A DNA stretch of 64,000 nt, from positions 62,001 to 126,000 of the forward strand of contig JAWZYV010013553.1 of NCBI GenBank assembly GCA_038373885.1, given 5' to 3'. Below, in pieces: positions 46,343-56,176 of the stretch. The position numbers and the translations under genes were made by a program. This DNA is from Cheiracanthium punctorium. Its lineage: Eukaryota > Arthropoda > Arachnida > Araneae > Cheiracanthiidae. Below the pieces are notes generated by a model. The model was given only the letters and a program-made list of their open reading frames with translations, was not told where the DNA came from and ran no database searches. Position 1 is the first letter of the stretch, and every line of letters starts with the position of its first letter.

Positions 46343-46789
46343 TTAGTCCGCCCGAACATTTTCGTCACTCCAGGGATCTTGAGATGGTGCCGATGATGTA
46401 ACTTGGCGGACAACGGGATGTTTCAGATGGTAATTTTTCTCTGCCCTAGAGCAATAGCGACAGCTGTCTATACAGGGCCTTCTGGACAAAGCATCTGCAT
46501 TTCCATGAGATGCCCCTTTCCGATGACGTATCTCGATGTCATATTCTTGTAATCGCTGTATCCACCTGGCTATTTGGCCCTCTGGATTCTTGAAATTTAG
46601 AAGCCAGGTTAAAGAGGCATGGTCCGTTCGGAGCAGGAACTTTCGGCCGTACAGGTAATGATGGAAGTGCTCCACGGCCTTAATGATAGCAAGAAGTTCC
46701 TTTCTCGTAACACAATAGTTACGTTCTGCCTTTGAAAGGCATTTGCTCCAGTAAGCAATGACGTGTTCTTGGCCATCTATCTCCTGGGA
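46343..46789 (-). pseudogene. pol: Gypsy RNase H domain
   Basis: The frame 46,675-46,343 contains MEHFHHYLYGRKFLLRTDHA and the typical SLTWLLNFKNPEGQIARW and GNADALSR blocks of retroelement RNase H, the domain that removes RNA from the hybrid during reverse transcription. Coding from the reverse transcriptase continues across a TAG at about 46,791 with an HVIAYWSKCLSKAERNY-type segment. This TAG and a TAA just downstream are nonsense codons within one originally continuous pol frame. Confidence 0.85.
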
Positions 46790-47581
46790 CTAAACTGCTC
46801 CAACACTCTCCTTACTTGCGTCTGTGTCCAGGATAAATGGCTTGTCAGTGTGAGGATACGACAGGATCGGCGCAGATGTTAAAGCCGTCTTCAGTTCGTT
46901 GAATGCGTCCTCACATTCCTCAGTCCATAGAAATTTCTGTCCAGTCTCGGCCAATTTGTGAAGAGGTCTTGCAATTTGAGAAAAAACCTTCACGAATTTT
47001 CGATAGTAAGTACACAGACCGAGAAAACTTCGTAAGTCATGGATATTCTCCGGACGACTCCAGTTCTTGACTGCAGACGTCTTTTCGGGATCGGTTCGGA
47101 CTCCGTGGACGGATATTATGTGCCCGAGGTAACGTACTTCCCGACGAAACAAATTGCACTTCGATGGACTTAGTTTCAAGTTTGCCTCTTTTAATTTCTG
47201 CAGTACCTTTCGAATGTTCTCGACATGCTCTTCGAAAGTCTTTCCGACGATGATGATATCGTCCAAATAAACGAGACATGCTTCGTAGGAAAGTCCTCTC
47301 AACACTGTTTCCATCAGACGCTCGAATGTAGCCGGTGCGTTGCACAGTTCAAAAGGCATAACTTTGAACTGCCACAATCCTTGTCCCGTGGTAAACGCAG
47401 TCTTTTCACGGTCGTCGGGATGAATTTCTACTTGTCAGTAGCCACTCTAGAGATCCAGAGTGGAGAACCATTCATTTCCCGATAAAGTGTCCAATGTGTC
47501 ATCTATTCTGGGAAGAGGGTAGCTGTCTTTCTTGGTAATGTCATTCAGACGTCTGTAGTCAACGCAGAACCGGGTGGAACC
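46790..47581 (-). pseudogene. pol: Gypsy reverse transcriptase, 3' portion
   Basis: The frame from 47,377 includes [18 protein letters not shown], the catalytic YLDDIIIVG (about 47,250) and the thumb/connection blocks LGHIISVHGVR and FLGLCTYYRKFV. The residue after MPF is Glu here where the other copy of this block (50,470-50,763) encodes the canonical Gly. Upstream, 47,378-47,581 repeats the start of the polymerase region with an in-frame TAG after STLDL and a TGA two codons after SGY. The domain is therefore interrupted and its upstream half lies beyond a 2.9-kb insertion. Confidence 0.9.
47288..47581 (-). repeat. 294-bp direct repeat, copy A (reverse transcriptase)
   Basis: Identical to 50,470-50,763 apart from one base (CAGTTCAAAAGG here, CAGTCCAAAAGG there). 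Both copies are in the same orientation and both contain the TAG and TGA nonsense codons. The pair brackets 2,888 bases of unrelated sequence. Confidence 0.95.
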
Positions 47582-50469
47582 TACGTATTCCCGATGTCGA
47601 AATGTCGAAAATAGGTCGAGGAAAAATTACAGCAAAAAATAGCGTTTAAAAGAGATCAAACATACATTGTGTTGTCGACGTCTTAAAGAGCCGTTCGATT
47701 TTGGTCAGGGAGGCGGCTATCTTCGACTGTTAATGTTGGTCGCCCTCAGGAGGTCTATGATCCGTCAATACATCGCCGATTTTCCGCTTATGGCTTTGGC
47801 GGTCTAAGAGACCCCCCCCCCCAGCCAGCCAAGAAGAAACACGCGATGGAGCATCGAGAAATTTTTTCAGGTTATTTAATAGTCAGTTGAACGTCGAATA
47901 AACAGTGCAGGGGAGACAGAATTTACAGGGTCCTTTCTCACGACCTTTGACATGTCCACCCCAACCGTTTTCTCAGAAAACAGATGCTTTTTTTTTCTTT
48001 TGTGTGTGTGTATTCGTTCATGGTTCGCGTGGCTCGTACTTCGCAGTTTTTTATGCAAGGGCAGAAGTCGCTCCAGCGTGTAGTCAATGGCTGACCTCAG
48101 CTGCGCTACACAGAACAGTAAAATTTCCATAGTTTTAACTATAAAAGTGGATATTTTTCAAGTATCTCTTGGAATATTTTTCAAGTTCAATGCTAACACG
48201 ATTTATCGTTAGCTTGGCATATTAATAATTTTGTCTGGCTCTCTTTAAATTGTGTTGGCCGGTGATGTTATTAAAGTTTATCGGGGTAACTACAAATTTT
48301 AATTCCAGCCATCAAAATTTTAGAGGTGAGTTAAGTAATTATTTAACTAATAATTATGTGCTTTGTTTCTTTTATTCATTTTCTTTTTAATTGCTAATTA
48401 TAAGTTTTCTTATTTGTATTATAGAGTGAAATATAAAGGTACAATTGGCATAAAATCAACTGTTTACCTTAAGCATATGAAATAGTTTTTCTCATTATAA
48501 GCACGAATTTACTTAATGTAAACTACTATAACAAAAGTCAACTTATTATTGCATTATGGCATAACTTACAATGAAACAGATTAAAGCACTTTATGCAAAG
48601 TTTTTTTTTTTCTTTTTAAATTGTATACTAATATGTGTGCATTTAGTATGTAATTTAAACCTATTTGGAGTAGTGAAATTGAACAAACCAAAGAATTAAG
48701 AGAGATAAATAAAAAACTGTTTGTGTAATGGAGTAGACAAAATTTTTCTCGTGGGAGGGTGAGAGGGGGGGGGATTTGTAGATAGAAAACTTCTTCATAT
48801 TTTATTACAGGAAAACTATAATAAACTATGGAGATAAAAAAGCAGGCTTATTCGTCTAATAGAAGTGGTTCCTTGACGATTTCGTCGAATCCTGACAGTT
48901 TATAAACGTAGTAATTATGCCGGAATTCCAGACATTTAGAGAATATGTCAGTCACACACCATTTACATACGTCGTGAAAGCATGGAAATTCAAACTTCTT
49001 GTCGGGTGCACATGCCGTTTAAAAGGAAACACTCTATATTTCTAAATATAATACATTATACTACTAGTTGTTAGCTAATGAAAAGCAATTTTGAATTAAA
49101 TAATTAGAAATAACAAGTTTTAAATTAACTTCTAATCGTTTAGATAAAGTTATAAAATTTATATTCATAAAAGTTTGAACATATACAAAAATATATTAAA
49201 GTTAAAATATAATCTTGATTTTTAATTTAACAGATAAGTAACTCGCACGAACAACTTATGTCACTAATTTACATTTTAAAGGGTTTCCATTTTTGCCCCC
49301 AGTACATTTTATTAATCGTTTTGGCTGTATTAGGTATTTTTAATAAAAGGGTGCAAAAAATTATTTAATCTACTCTTATAAACTATCTAAATATTTTCAT
49401 ATATTGGTTAAAAAGTAATCTTTTTTATATAAAATAAGTAAATTATATTTACTGTTAGTAAAATTGCATTTTAAACTGTATTCCTTACTTAAGTAAATTT
49501 ACTAATATTTTATTTAATTTTTAAGTTACTTTTTCACCATCTTTCACCAATATATGAAGATATTTAGATTGTTTATAACATTGAATTAAACAGCGTACCC
49601 ACCCCCGCCTTTTATTAAATATACCTACAGTAAAAACAATTCATAAAATGTACCGGGGGGAAAAAGTAAACCCTTTAAAATGTAAAATAGAGACATAAGC
49701 TATTTATGCAAGTTACTGATCAATTAAATTCAAAAAATCAAGATTATATTTTTCTTTGATGTATTTTCTATGTGTTCAAATTTTTATGAATGTATATTTT
49801 ACAACTTCATCTAAACGACTAGAAGTTAATTTAAAACTTGTAATTTTTGCACATTTAATTAAAAATAACTTTTTATTAGCTAACAAACTAATATTAAAAT
49901 GTATTATATAGAAATATAAAATGTTTCCTTTTTAAACGGCAAAAGTTCACAAGATCAGAACAGTTTGAATTTCCATTCCTTCACAACGTATGTAAATGGT
50001 ATTTGTCTATTCTCTGAATGTCTGGAATTGCGGCATAATTACTACGTTTATAAATGGGCAGAATTCGACTAATTCTGCGAAGTCTTTAAAGAACGACTTC
50101 TATTAGACGAATATAAGCCGGTTTTCTCTGTCCTGTTGGAGCGATTCGACAAGGTATAACGTAAAATCAACCACTATGAGCTGAATTTTATAAACGAATT
50201 CCGAGAATCTGTCTCCCTTCGCCGATATAGCGACGAGTGTTCGACCAATATCGGGGATTTTCTCTTCCTGGCGGTCACCCTTTTCCATTCTTACGCCGTA
50301 GTTAAGCGAGATTGTTATCTCTCACGGTCACCCCTCGCGGGTAATACGCCGTCGAGAAGTTCAGCGCTCGACGGGCAAACAGGTGGACATATCCAAGGAT
50401 TTTTAACGTCGATGATTACGTCGAAACTACGTCGACGGCGACGTTAATTCGATGTATCGTGGCTGGCTG
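47582..50469. mobile_element. 2.9-kb insertion of unknown type inside gypsy pol
   Basis: Nothing in this segment resembles retrotransposon coding. The outer parts are CG-richer with repeated ACGTCG-type words (50,400-50,450 and 47,590-47,700); the centre is a 1.3-kb AT-rich palindrome. No terminal inverted repeats were recognised at the exact junctions. Small frames at 47,876-48,132 and 50,103-50,288 have no known domain. A C run occurs at 47,808-47,822. The segment may be an insertion, or filler captured during break repair. Confidence 0.7.
48837..50125. repeat. Large imperfect palindrome (arms ~600 bp)
   Basis: The left arm begins AAAAGCAGGCTTATTCGTCT and the right arm ends AGACGAATATAAGCCGGTTTT. 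Matching words continue inward: AATTATGCCGGAATTCCAGA against TCTGGAATTGCGGCATAATT, ACCATTTACATACGT against ACGTATGTAAATGGT, ATAATCTTGATTTTT against AAAAATCAAGATTATA, and CCAATATATGAAGATA near the axis (about 49,470). Numerous small differences show the arms have diverged. Confidence 0.9.
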
Positions 50470-50763
50470 GGAAAGTCCTCTCAACACTGTTTCCATCAGA
50501 CGCTCGAATGTAGCCGGTGCGTTGCACAGTCCAAAAGGCATAACTTTGAACTGCCACAATCCTTGTCCCGTGGTAAACGCAGTCTTTTCACGGTCGTCGG
50601 GATGAATTTCTACTTGTCAGTAGCCACTCTAGAGATCCAGAGTGGAGAACCATTCATTTCCCGATAAAGTGTCCAATGTGTCATCTATTCTGGGAAGAGG
50701 GTAGCTGTCTTTCTTGGTAATGTCATTCAGACGTCTGTAGTCAACGCAGAACCGGGTGGAACC
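50470..50763 (-). repeat. 294-bp direct repeat, copy B (reverse transcriptase)
   Basis: Partner of 47,288-47,581. It is continuous with the upstream pol coding sequence (50,764 onward) and encodes the canonical [12 protein letters not shown] block, with the same two nonsense codons as copy A. Confidence 0.95.
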
Positions 50764-52224
50764 ATCTTTCTTTCGGACCAAAACAATCGGCGAGGCCCAT
50801 GGACTAGTCGATGGCTCGATGACGTCATCACGCTGCATCTCCTCTAAAAGTCTGTTCACCTCTTCTTGCTTAGCAAACGGCAGCCGCCTAGGATGTTGCT
50901 TGATGGGAGAATGGCTGCTTGTGTCTATTCTATGTTGCGTTAACCTCGTGCGGCCAAAGTCACCGGAAGTACGAGAGAAGAGGTCTTCAAATTCACTTAT
51001 CACTTTCTCTGCAGCGCTTCTCTGTTCTGCCGTTAACTCCACGTCTTGTAATAATTCCTTCGTCAGGCACTCGGGAGATTTAGCTGTCGTTTGGCTGATG
51101 TTCTTATTAATGCAGGTAACAGGAGTGCATGTCACCAACACTTCATTTTTCTTTATCACCTTCGACTTGTCCGTCACATTTGCTATTCTAACTGGAATTT
51201 CTGTTCTCGACAAGTCCAGAAGTGTTGCTCCCACAAGTACTCCTCTGACGGAATCACTATTGTTTGGGTGTTCGCTTAATCCAAAACGGAATTTATTGCT
51301 TTCTTTTACTGTTCCAGAAATTATTGAATCAGTTCTGGGAGGTAGAATGATATCAGTCTGGGCTATTATTTGCAGAACAGGTAAAATAGTTTCATTTTTA
51401 ATATCGAACGCAGATATTTCTTCTGAGTCTGAACGAAGCTCATTATTCTTAAAGTCCAAGTTAAATTTGTGCGATTTTAAAAAGTCCAGTCCGAGAATAA
51501 AAGAGTCTGTAATATTGGCGACATATACCACATGGTCGTATCTGGCATTTCCAAACGTGATTTCTACTTGCGCTTTTCCGCCCACTTCGATCTTGTCACC
51601 TGTCACAGTCTGGAGGGTCAGCGAGGGCGGAGTCCAGATAATCTTCAACTTTAATTTCTTGGCCAGATCTGTCCTTATGATGGTTACATTCGCTCCAGTA
51701 TCAATCACCATGTGGCATGGGGAACCATTAACGTATCCGAGTACAAATAGTCCATCACTGCCGCCATTCACTGATGAAATCTGTAAGACTTTCAAACGAG
51801 GCTTTTGAATATCTCTCAGCCTCTGTTCCTGAAAGTCGTCTCTTTTCTGTCTTCCTTCCTGGGCTTCTCTGGTGCATTGATAACTGCGATCTTTACGACG
51901 AGAAGTCTTTTGTGCGTCACTGTATTTCCGTAAATGCCCCTCGCTGTTGCACCTCCAACATTTCACTTTTCTTGGCTCTGATTGTTCTTGTCGTTCCACC
52001 AGATTTTCCAGGATCTTTAATTTATTCTCTAATCTCTCCATTTCTCCATCCGTAGGCTCCTGGAATGACACAGCTCTAGCATTATGCCCCTTTTTTCTTA
52101 CGGCCAGCTGAGCTGCCTCTAGCTTCATGGCGAATACGAGGGCAGACCTGAGATCTTTATAATCCGCCAAGATCAATGCTTTCTGAATTTCAGAGTCCAA
52201 GAGGCCTTCAATAAAATGTTGCAC
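50629..52224 (-). pseudogene. pol: Gypsy gag C-terminus, protease and 5' reverse transcriptase
   Basis: This 531-codon frame starts in late gag (MQHFIEGLLDSEIQKALILA), then a zinc knuckle CWRCNSEGHLRKYS, where the fourth ligand Cys is replaced by Ser. The aspartic protease follows, with MVIDTGANVTIIR and GLDFL. After a linker comes the reverse transcriptase entry region: RRLPFAKQEEVNRLLEEM, then SPWASPIVLVRKKDGSTRFC and VDYRRLN, ending STLDL at a TAG (50,629). Protease processes the polyprotein and the zinc knuckle binds genomic RNA. There is no separate start: this is gag-pol continuing from the upstream gag frame, from which it is separated by a frame change at about 52,230-52,280. Confidence 0.9.
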
Positions 52225-52279
52225 TGCAACTTCTTCTCGAACATTATCAGGATAACCGCCATAGGCTAGATGACACAGC

Positions 52280-53221
52280 CTATCTATGTCGGAAGCTAGC
52301 TCTTGGAGGGTCTGTGCATCTCTGCATGCCAGGTCTCTGCATCCTTGACTTAAGTTGGATTCTACTATATTCTTTCTGGCACTTCTCTCCGAATTTCATC
52401 TCCAAGGCACTTGCGAGGGCGTCAAAATATCCTATCTTCGTCGCTCCAATCGTTTGCAATACGTTAATTGCATCTCCGCTAAGGGAAGCGGCCAGTTGGT
52501 TCGATTTCTCGGACTCGCTCCAACCATTGGCTTTGGCGACGATTAAAAATTGGGTCTTGTAGGCTTCCCAGGGAGTCTTTCCGTCATAGGTAGTAAGTTT
52601 CACTGCTGGGCGGTGTGAAGATAACCTGATGTTTTCAAGTAACTTTCCCAGCTTTACGAGAGAGTCCAATTTTTCCTCAATTTTATTCTCAAATTCTTCA
52701 CGCAACTCTTTCACGTTTCTTGCTTGGCTTTCTTCTAGTATCGACATTCTCTTCTCCATATTTTCTTGATTTGTCTGTATTTTTTCCTCCAGTCCGGATT
52801 TCATTTCTTCCAGTCTGGCTTCTATTTTCTGCTCCAGTCCGGATTTCATCTCGTCGTGTGCGGCTCTTAATTCTTCCAGTCCAGTCTTCCCATCGTCGTG
52901 TGCGGCTCTTAACTCCTCCAATCCGGTTTTCACTTCATTGTGCGCTGTCTTTAACTCGTCCAATCCGGATTTCATCTCTCCTTGTGCAGCTTTTATCTCA
53001 TCTTGTCCGGCTTTCATCTCTTCTAATCCGGTTTTCACCTCATCGTGTGAAGCTTTCATTTCGTCTTGTCCGGCTTCAATTTTCTTTTCTAAATCCGCCT
53101 TCATCTGTTCTTGTCCGGCTTTCATCTCTTTTTTTATCTCATCTTCTCCGGATTTCATTTCCTGCATCGTATTCATGAGCTTTTGAAGTTGTTCTTCCAT
53201 TTTTTGTCTAGTCAAAACCAT
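52280..53221 (-). CDS. gag: Gypsy gag with long heptad/11-mer coiled coil
   Basis: The 313-codon frame opens MVLTRQKMEEQLQKLMNTMQ. Residues 20-160 are an array of 11-residue repeats of the type EEMKAGQDEIK, strongly predicted by eye to form a long charged coiled coil. The capsid-like part follows (KLTTYDGKTPWEAYKTQFLI and NGWSESEKSNQLAASLSGDA). The frame ends in RASFRHR at 52,280, where a frame change separates it from the rest of gag and pol. Gag forms the particle that packages the RNA. The start codon lies 25 bases downstream of the primer binding site, so the leader is very short. Confidence 0.85.
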   Translation of the reverse strand: MVLTRQKMEEQLQKLMNTMQEMKSGEDEIKKEMKAGQEQMKADLEKKIEAGQDEMKASHDEVKTGLEEMKAGQDEIKAAQGEMKSGLDELKTAHNEVKTGLEELRAAHDDGKTGLEELRAAHDEMKSGLEQKIEARLEEMKSGLEEKIQTNQENMEKRMSILEESQARNVKELREEFENKIEEKLDSLVKLGKLLENIRLSSHRPAVKLTTYDGKTPWEAYKTQFLIVAKANGWSESEKSNQLAASLSGDAINVLQTIGATKIGYFDALASALEMKFGEKCQKEYSRIQLKSRMQRPGMQRCTDPPRASFRHR

Positions 53222-53246
53222 AAACTGGAAAATTAGTCCTTCTTTA

Positions 53247-53266
53247 GAACCCCGATTCTGACACCA
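53247..53266 (-). promoter_or_regulatory. Primer binding site
   Basis: On the minus strand, two bases after the 5' LTR, TGGTGTCAGAATCGGGG begins a segment complementary to a tRNA 3' end (…GACACCA). The pattern is most like a leucine-type tRNA, but I cannot confirm the isoacceptor. Confidence 0.75.
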
Positions 53267-53268
53267 AA

Positions 53269-53601
53269 TGTTGCGGAATTACTCTGCTACTCCTGGGGTT
53301 CGTCGTTCTAAAGTCCAGTTGGTGTAAAATGTTCAAGTAAAAAGTCACTTGTCAGGATGGAACACAAACTTTATTGCTTCTAGAACTTCGTAGAACAATC
53401 AGCTGTACACAATTCACAAGCACAATCTAGCAGTAACGTGCTTTTAACAGTTCGCTTAGATCAGAAGCTCTCACAAATGCTGTATTTCTCGCACAAAATA
53501 GAACACTTTCACTGGCAAGAATTCAGCGAAAATATACGAGAAATAACACTAACAGTCTCTCAAGACTCAGAGATGAAAAATGTCCCCGAAAATTCGTAAC
53601 A
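53269..53601 (-). mobile_element. 5' LTR of gypsy, internally deleted
   Basis: The first 315 bases (plus-strand order) match 43,722-44,036 with five substitutions. The sequence then jumps directly to the last 18 bases, CCCCGAAAATTCGTAACA. About 556 bases are missing, including the TATA-like region, so the element has lost its own promoter. Confidence 0.95.
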
Positions 53602-53665
53602 GTATAGTGATCTTAATCATAAGTGGCCGGAAAGTCGAGTGGAGTCACTCCAGATTTTTTAAATC
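53602..53665 (+). repeat. Dispersed repeat R1, 3' part
   Basis: Continues the R1 copy from 43,721 after one GTAT duplication: ATAGTGATCTTAATCATAAG, then AAGTCGAGTGGAGTCACTCC and a T run, parallel to 3,105-3,160. Confidence 0.8.
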
Positions 53666-54540
53666 TGTAATAAACAAATTGGTTAAACACATAATATACG
53701 GTAATTGATACTTATTCTTGCAACTACGTTCGACTACTGTTTGATAGTCAGATTTACTCTCTTTTAAGCTTTTCATCAAGTTCCATAAATGATATTTCTC
53801 GTTTTAAGAAGAAACGGGAGAAAACTGGCACTCATTGGAAACTGCCAACTATACTCCATTCGTTCGGACTTTTAGACCTGTGGATTCAATGAACGTATTC
53901 ATGTATTTTACACGATGATATTTGACCATGAAATTCTATTTCTCCCCATTGAGAATCCATTTACCAAGCAACCAGTTCAATATAGCCCAAAAATAGTTTG
54001 ATGAAAAAAACAGTTATATTCACGGTTCAACCCATAACTTGCTGAAAAGACTATATATCTACTGGTATAATTTTTCGAACTGTTAATAACTGTTAGCTAA
54101 CTGTTAAAAAGGAATAACATATTTTCACCCATAAAAATGTTTATTCCCAGTCCTAAAGGAATTCAAATACTTAAAACTATTTTTCTCTGTGCAACAGAAA
54201 TATTTTCTACGTACAGATTCATATGAGATGTTCCGAAAATGACCTCCGGAGTTTTATAAAAAAAGCCTTTTATGTATGGGACCTTGGAAAGTAAATATAA
54301 ATGTAGCAAGCCTCGTTTTCAACGAATACGAGTCTGAGAGCTGTTGACGTACACATATTTAAGATTTCGCAAGTTATACTTATACCGTGAACGTGTGGAG
54401 ATTCAGATTACTAAGTCTGAGAATTAATGAAAGCAGATGCATATTAAAACTACGTCAGTTAACAGTTCAAGTATGTGATAAAGAAATCAAACTTTTCCAG
54501 CAGTGAATTCATGCAAATATCAATTCTAACGGAGAAATAA
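53666..54540. other. Stretch without recognisable gene
   Basis: No coding frame, RNA or repeat boundary recognised between repeat R1 and the LINE fragment. Confidence 0.45.
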
Positions 54541-54554
54541 TCGTCATCTCTACT

Positions 54555-55437
54555 GGTCTTTTACAAAGTGATCTTAATAGTTTATATGAATGGTACACTG
54601 ACAACAAATTACTTCTTACTATTATGAAATGTAGTATTCTTAGTTATTCTCGTAAATCTCAAACTATTCTTTTCATATCATATTAATAAACTTCCTTTAT
54701 TTCGTTCGGATTCAATAACTGATTTGAGCGTTGTTTTTGATAGGAAACTTGATTTTTCACTCCATATCAATAACATTATCTCTAAAGCTTACAAAAAACT
54801 TGGTTTTCTTAAGCGTGAAACTAAAGGCTTTTCTAACGTTCATGTTTTAAAAATCTTATACTTCAGTTTGATTCGTTCTAATCTGGAACATCGTAGTCTT
54901 ATTTGGGATCCTATTATAAAAATAAAATGAAAATTCTTGAGCGGGTGCAGACTTAGTTTATATTACAAAAGTAATCCTATTTACATTCGGAATATTTCTT
55001 CAGCTTACTTGAGAAGTGTTTTTGGTCTTCCTAGTTTAAGTTCTCGTCGTGATATATTTTGTTTATTATTATTTTTTTTATAAAGTTGTCAATAATATAG
55101 TAGACTGCAGCGATATTCTTCATATTATTTGAGTAAATGTACTGAACAAGTCTCTTCGTAATAGTCATTTATTTGTGGATCCAATTATAAAATATAATTA
55201 CATTTACTTTTCGTTATTTAAACTTTATAAAATTTATAATAAGTTTTCTTTGGATTGGATATTTTTAAGATGTCTTTTAAAGTCTTTAAAGTTAAGTGTT
55301 TTGAACTTTTCAGTCATGACTGGTATTTATTTTATCTCAGTATTTTATTTTTTAAATTTTGTCTTATGTAATTTGTCCTTTTATATGCAACACTGTGAAT
55401 GGATTTTAATCTGTAGTGTGCACTTCTTTTATCTATA
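54555..55437 (+). pseudogene. Non-LTR (LINE) reverse transcriptase 3' fragment
   Basis: A broken plus-strand frame reads LQSDLNSLYEWYTDNKLLLT then MKCSILSYSRKSQTI. This continues in the open frame 54,724-54,930 with SVVFDRKLDFSLHINNIISK, AYKKLGFLKR and SLIRSNLEHRSLIWDP. This is the C-terminal thumb region of Jockey/CR1-like LINE reverse transcriptases (L-Y-x-W, F-x-R and L-x-x-H-I-x-x-I/V-x-S-K-A-x-x-x-L-G-F). Further matches (NPIYIRNISSAYLRSVFGLP) appear in another frame to about 55,080. The upstream endonuclease and catalytic FADD region are absent, as usual for 5'-truncated LINE copies. Confidence 0.8.
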
Positions 55438-56176
55438 ACAATAAAAATGAATGTTTGTAAATCTGTCTGTCTGTATGTGTGCGGTCTCCAGACAAACCTA
55501 CTGCACGCAGAACTCTGAAAATTTGAATATATAAGCCCATGAGTCCGATAATGTGCACCTGAGAATCAGAATTTTAAAATTTTAATCACTTTTTTAATTA
55601 TTAATTAAAAACCGTTTTCAGGATGCCATGCTCGGCGAGTTTCGCCAGCATGATACTGTGAAACAAAATCGCATGCATTGGAAAACATGAAATGGCACGG
55701 AAATTTAGTCAGTTTTGCGCCAATCTATATCAATAAAAATGAATGTCTGAAAATCTGCATGCGTGCGATGTCCAGAAAAAACTACTGGACGCAGAACTCT
55801 GAAAATTCGAACATATGAGCCCATTCCTTCGGTAATGTACACCTGAGGCTCAGAATTTTGAAATTTTAATTACTTTTTAAATTATTAATTAAAAACCGAT
55901 TTTAGATCGTCATGTTTGGCGAACTTCGGCCTCATGAAAAGATTTATGCTTGAAGTGAGTGGTAACCGCAAAAGTAAAAAACCGTTTTTTACGTTGCCAT
56001 GCTTGGCGAGTTTCGCCTGAATGCTACTATAAAACAAATCGTTTGCATTTGAGAAGCATGAAATGACACGAAAATTTCATCAGGTTTACGCCAAATCTAT
56101 CTATCTCTATAATAATAAAAATGAATGTTTGTAAATCTGTCTGTGTGCTGTCTCCAGACAAATCTACTGCTAAAGA
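55438..56176 (+). repeat. Tandem dispersed repeat R3 (three units), interrupted
   Basis: Units start AATAAAAATGAATGTTTGTAAATCTG at about 55,440, 55,733 and 56,108. Each continues with CCAGACAAACCTACTG, CGCAGAACTCTGAAAATT, CACCTGAGAATCAGAATTTT, AATTATTAATTAAAAACCG and TTGGCGAGTTTCGCC-type words. The third unit is cut after CTACTGCTAAAGA and resumes at 63,487. Non-coding; class unknown. Confidence 0.75.

Larger units (their letters stand above)
43722..53601 (-). mobile_element. Ty3/gypsy LTR retrotransposon, degenerate
   Basis: Two LTRs with TG...CA ends are flanked by a GTAT duplication (43,718-43,721 and 53,602-53,605). On the minus strand the order is 5' LTR, primer binding site, gag, zinc knuckle, protease, reverse transcriptase, RNase H, integrase, polypurine tract, 3' LTR. 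That is the Ty3/gypsy order. No envelope-like frame is present. Over the 315 bases that align, the LTRs differ at five positions, suggesting a fairly recent insertion, yet the coding region carries nonsense codons, a frame change, a 24-bp tandem expansion and a 2.9-kb insertion. The element is not autonomous. Confidence 0.95.

Noticed and set aside
50756..51808. 350-codon open frame on the plus strand
   Set aside because: It is antisense to the gypsy protease and reverse transcriptase coding region; the protein has no recognisable domain.
52720..53186. Plus-strand frames rich in Ser, Leu and Phe
   Set aside because: Antisense to the gag coiled-coil repeats; the periodicity comes from the coding strand.
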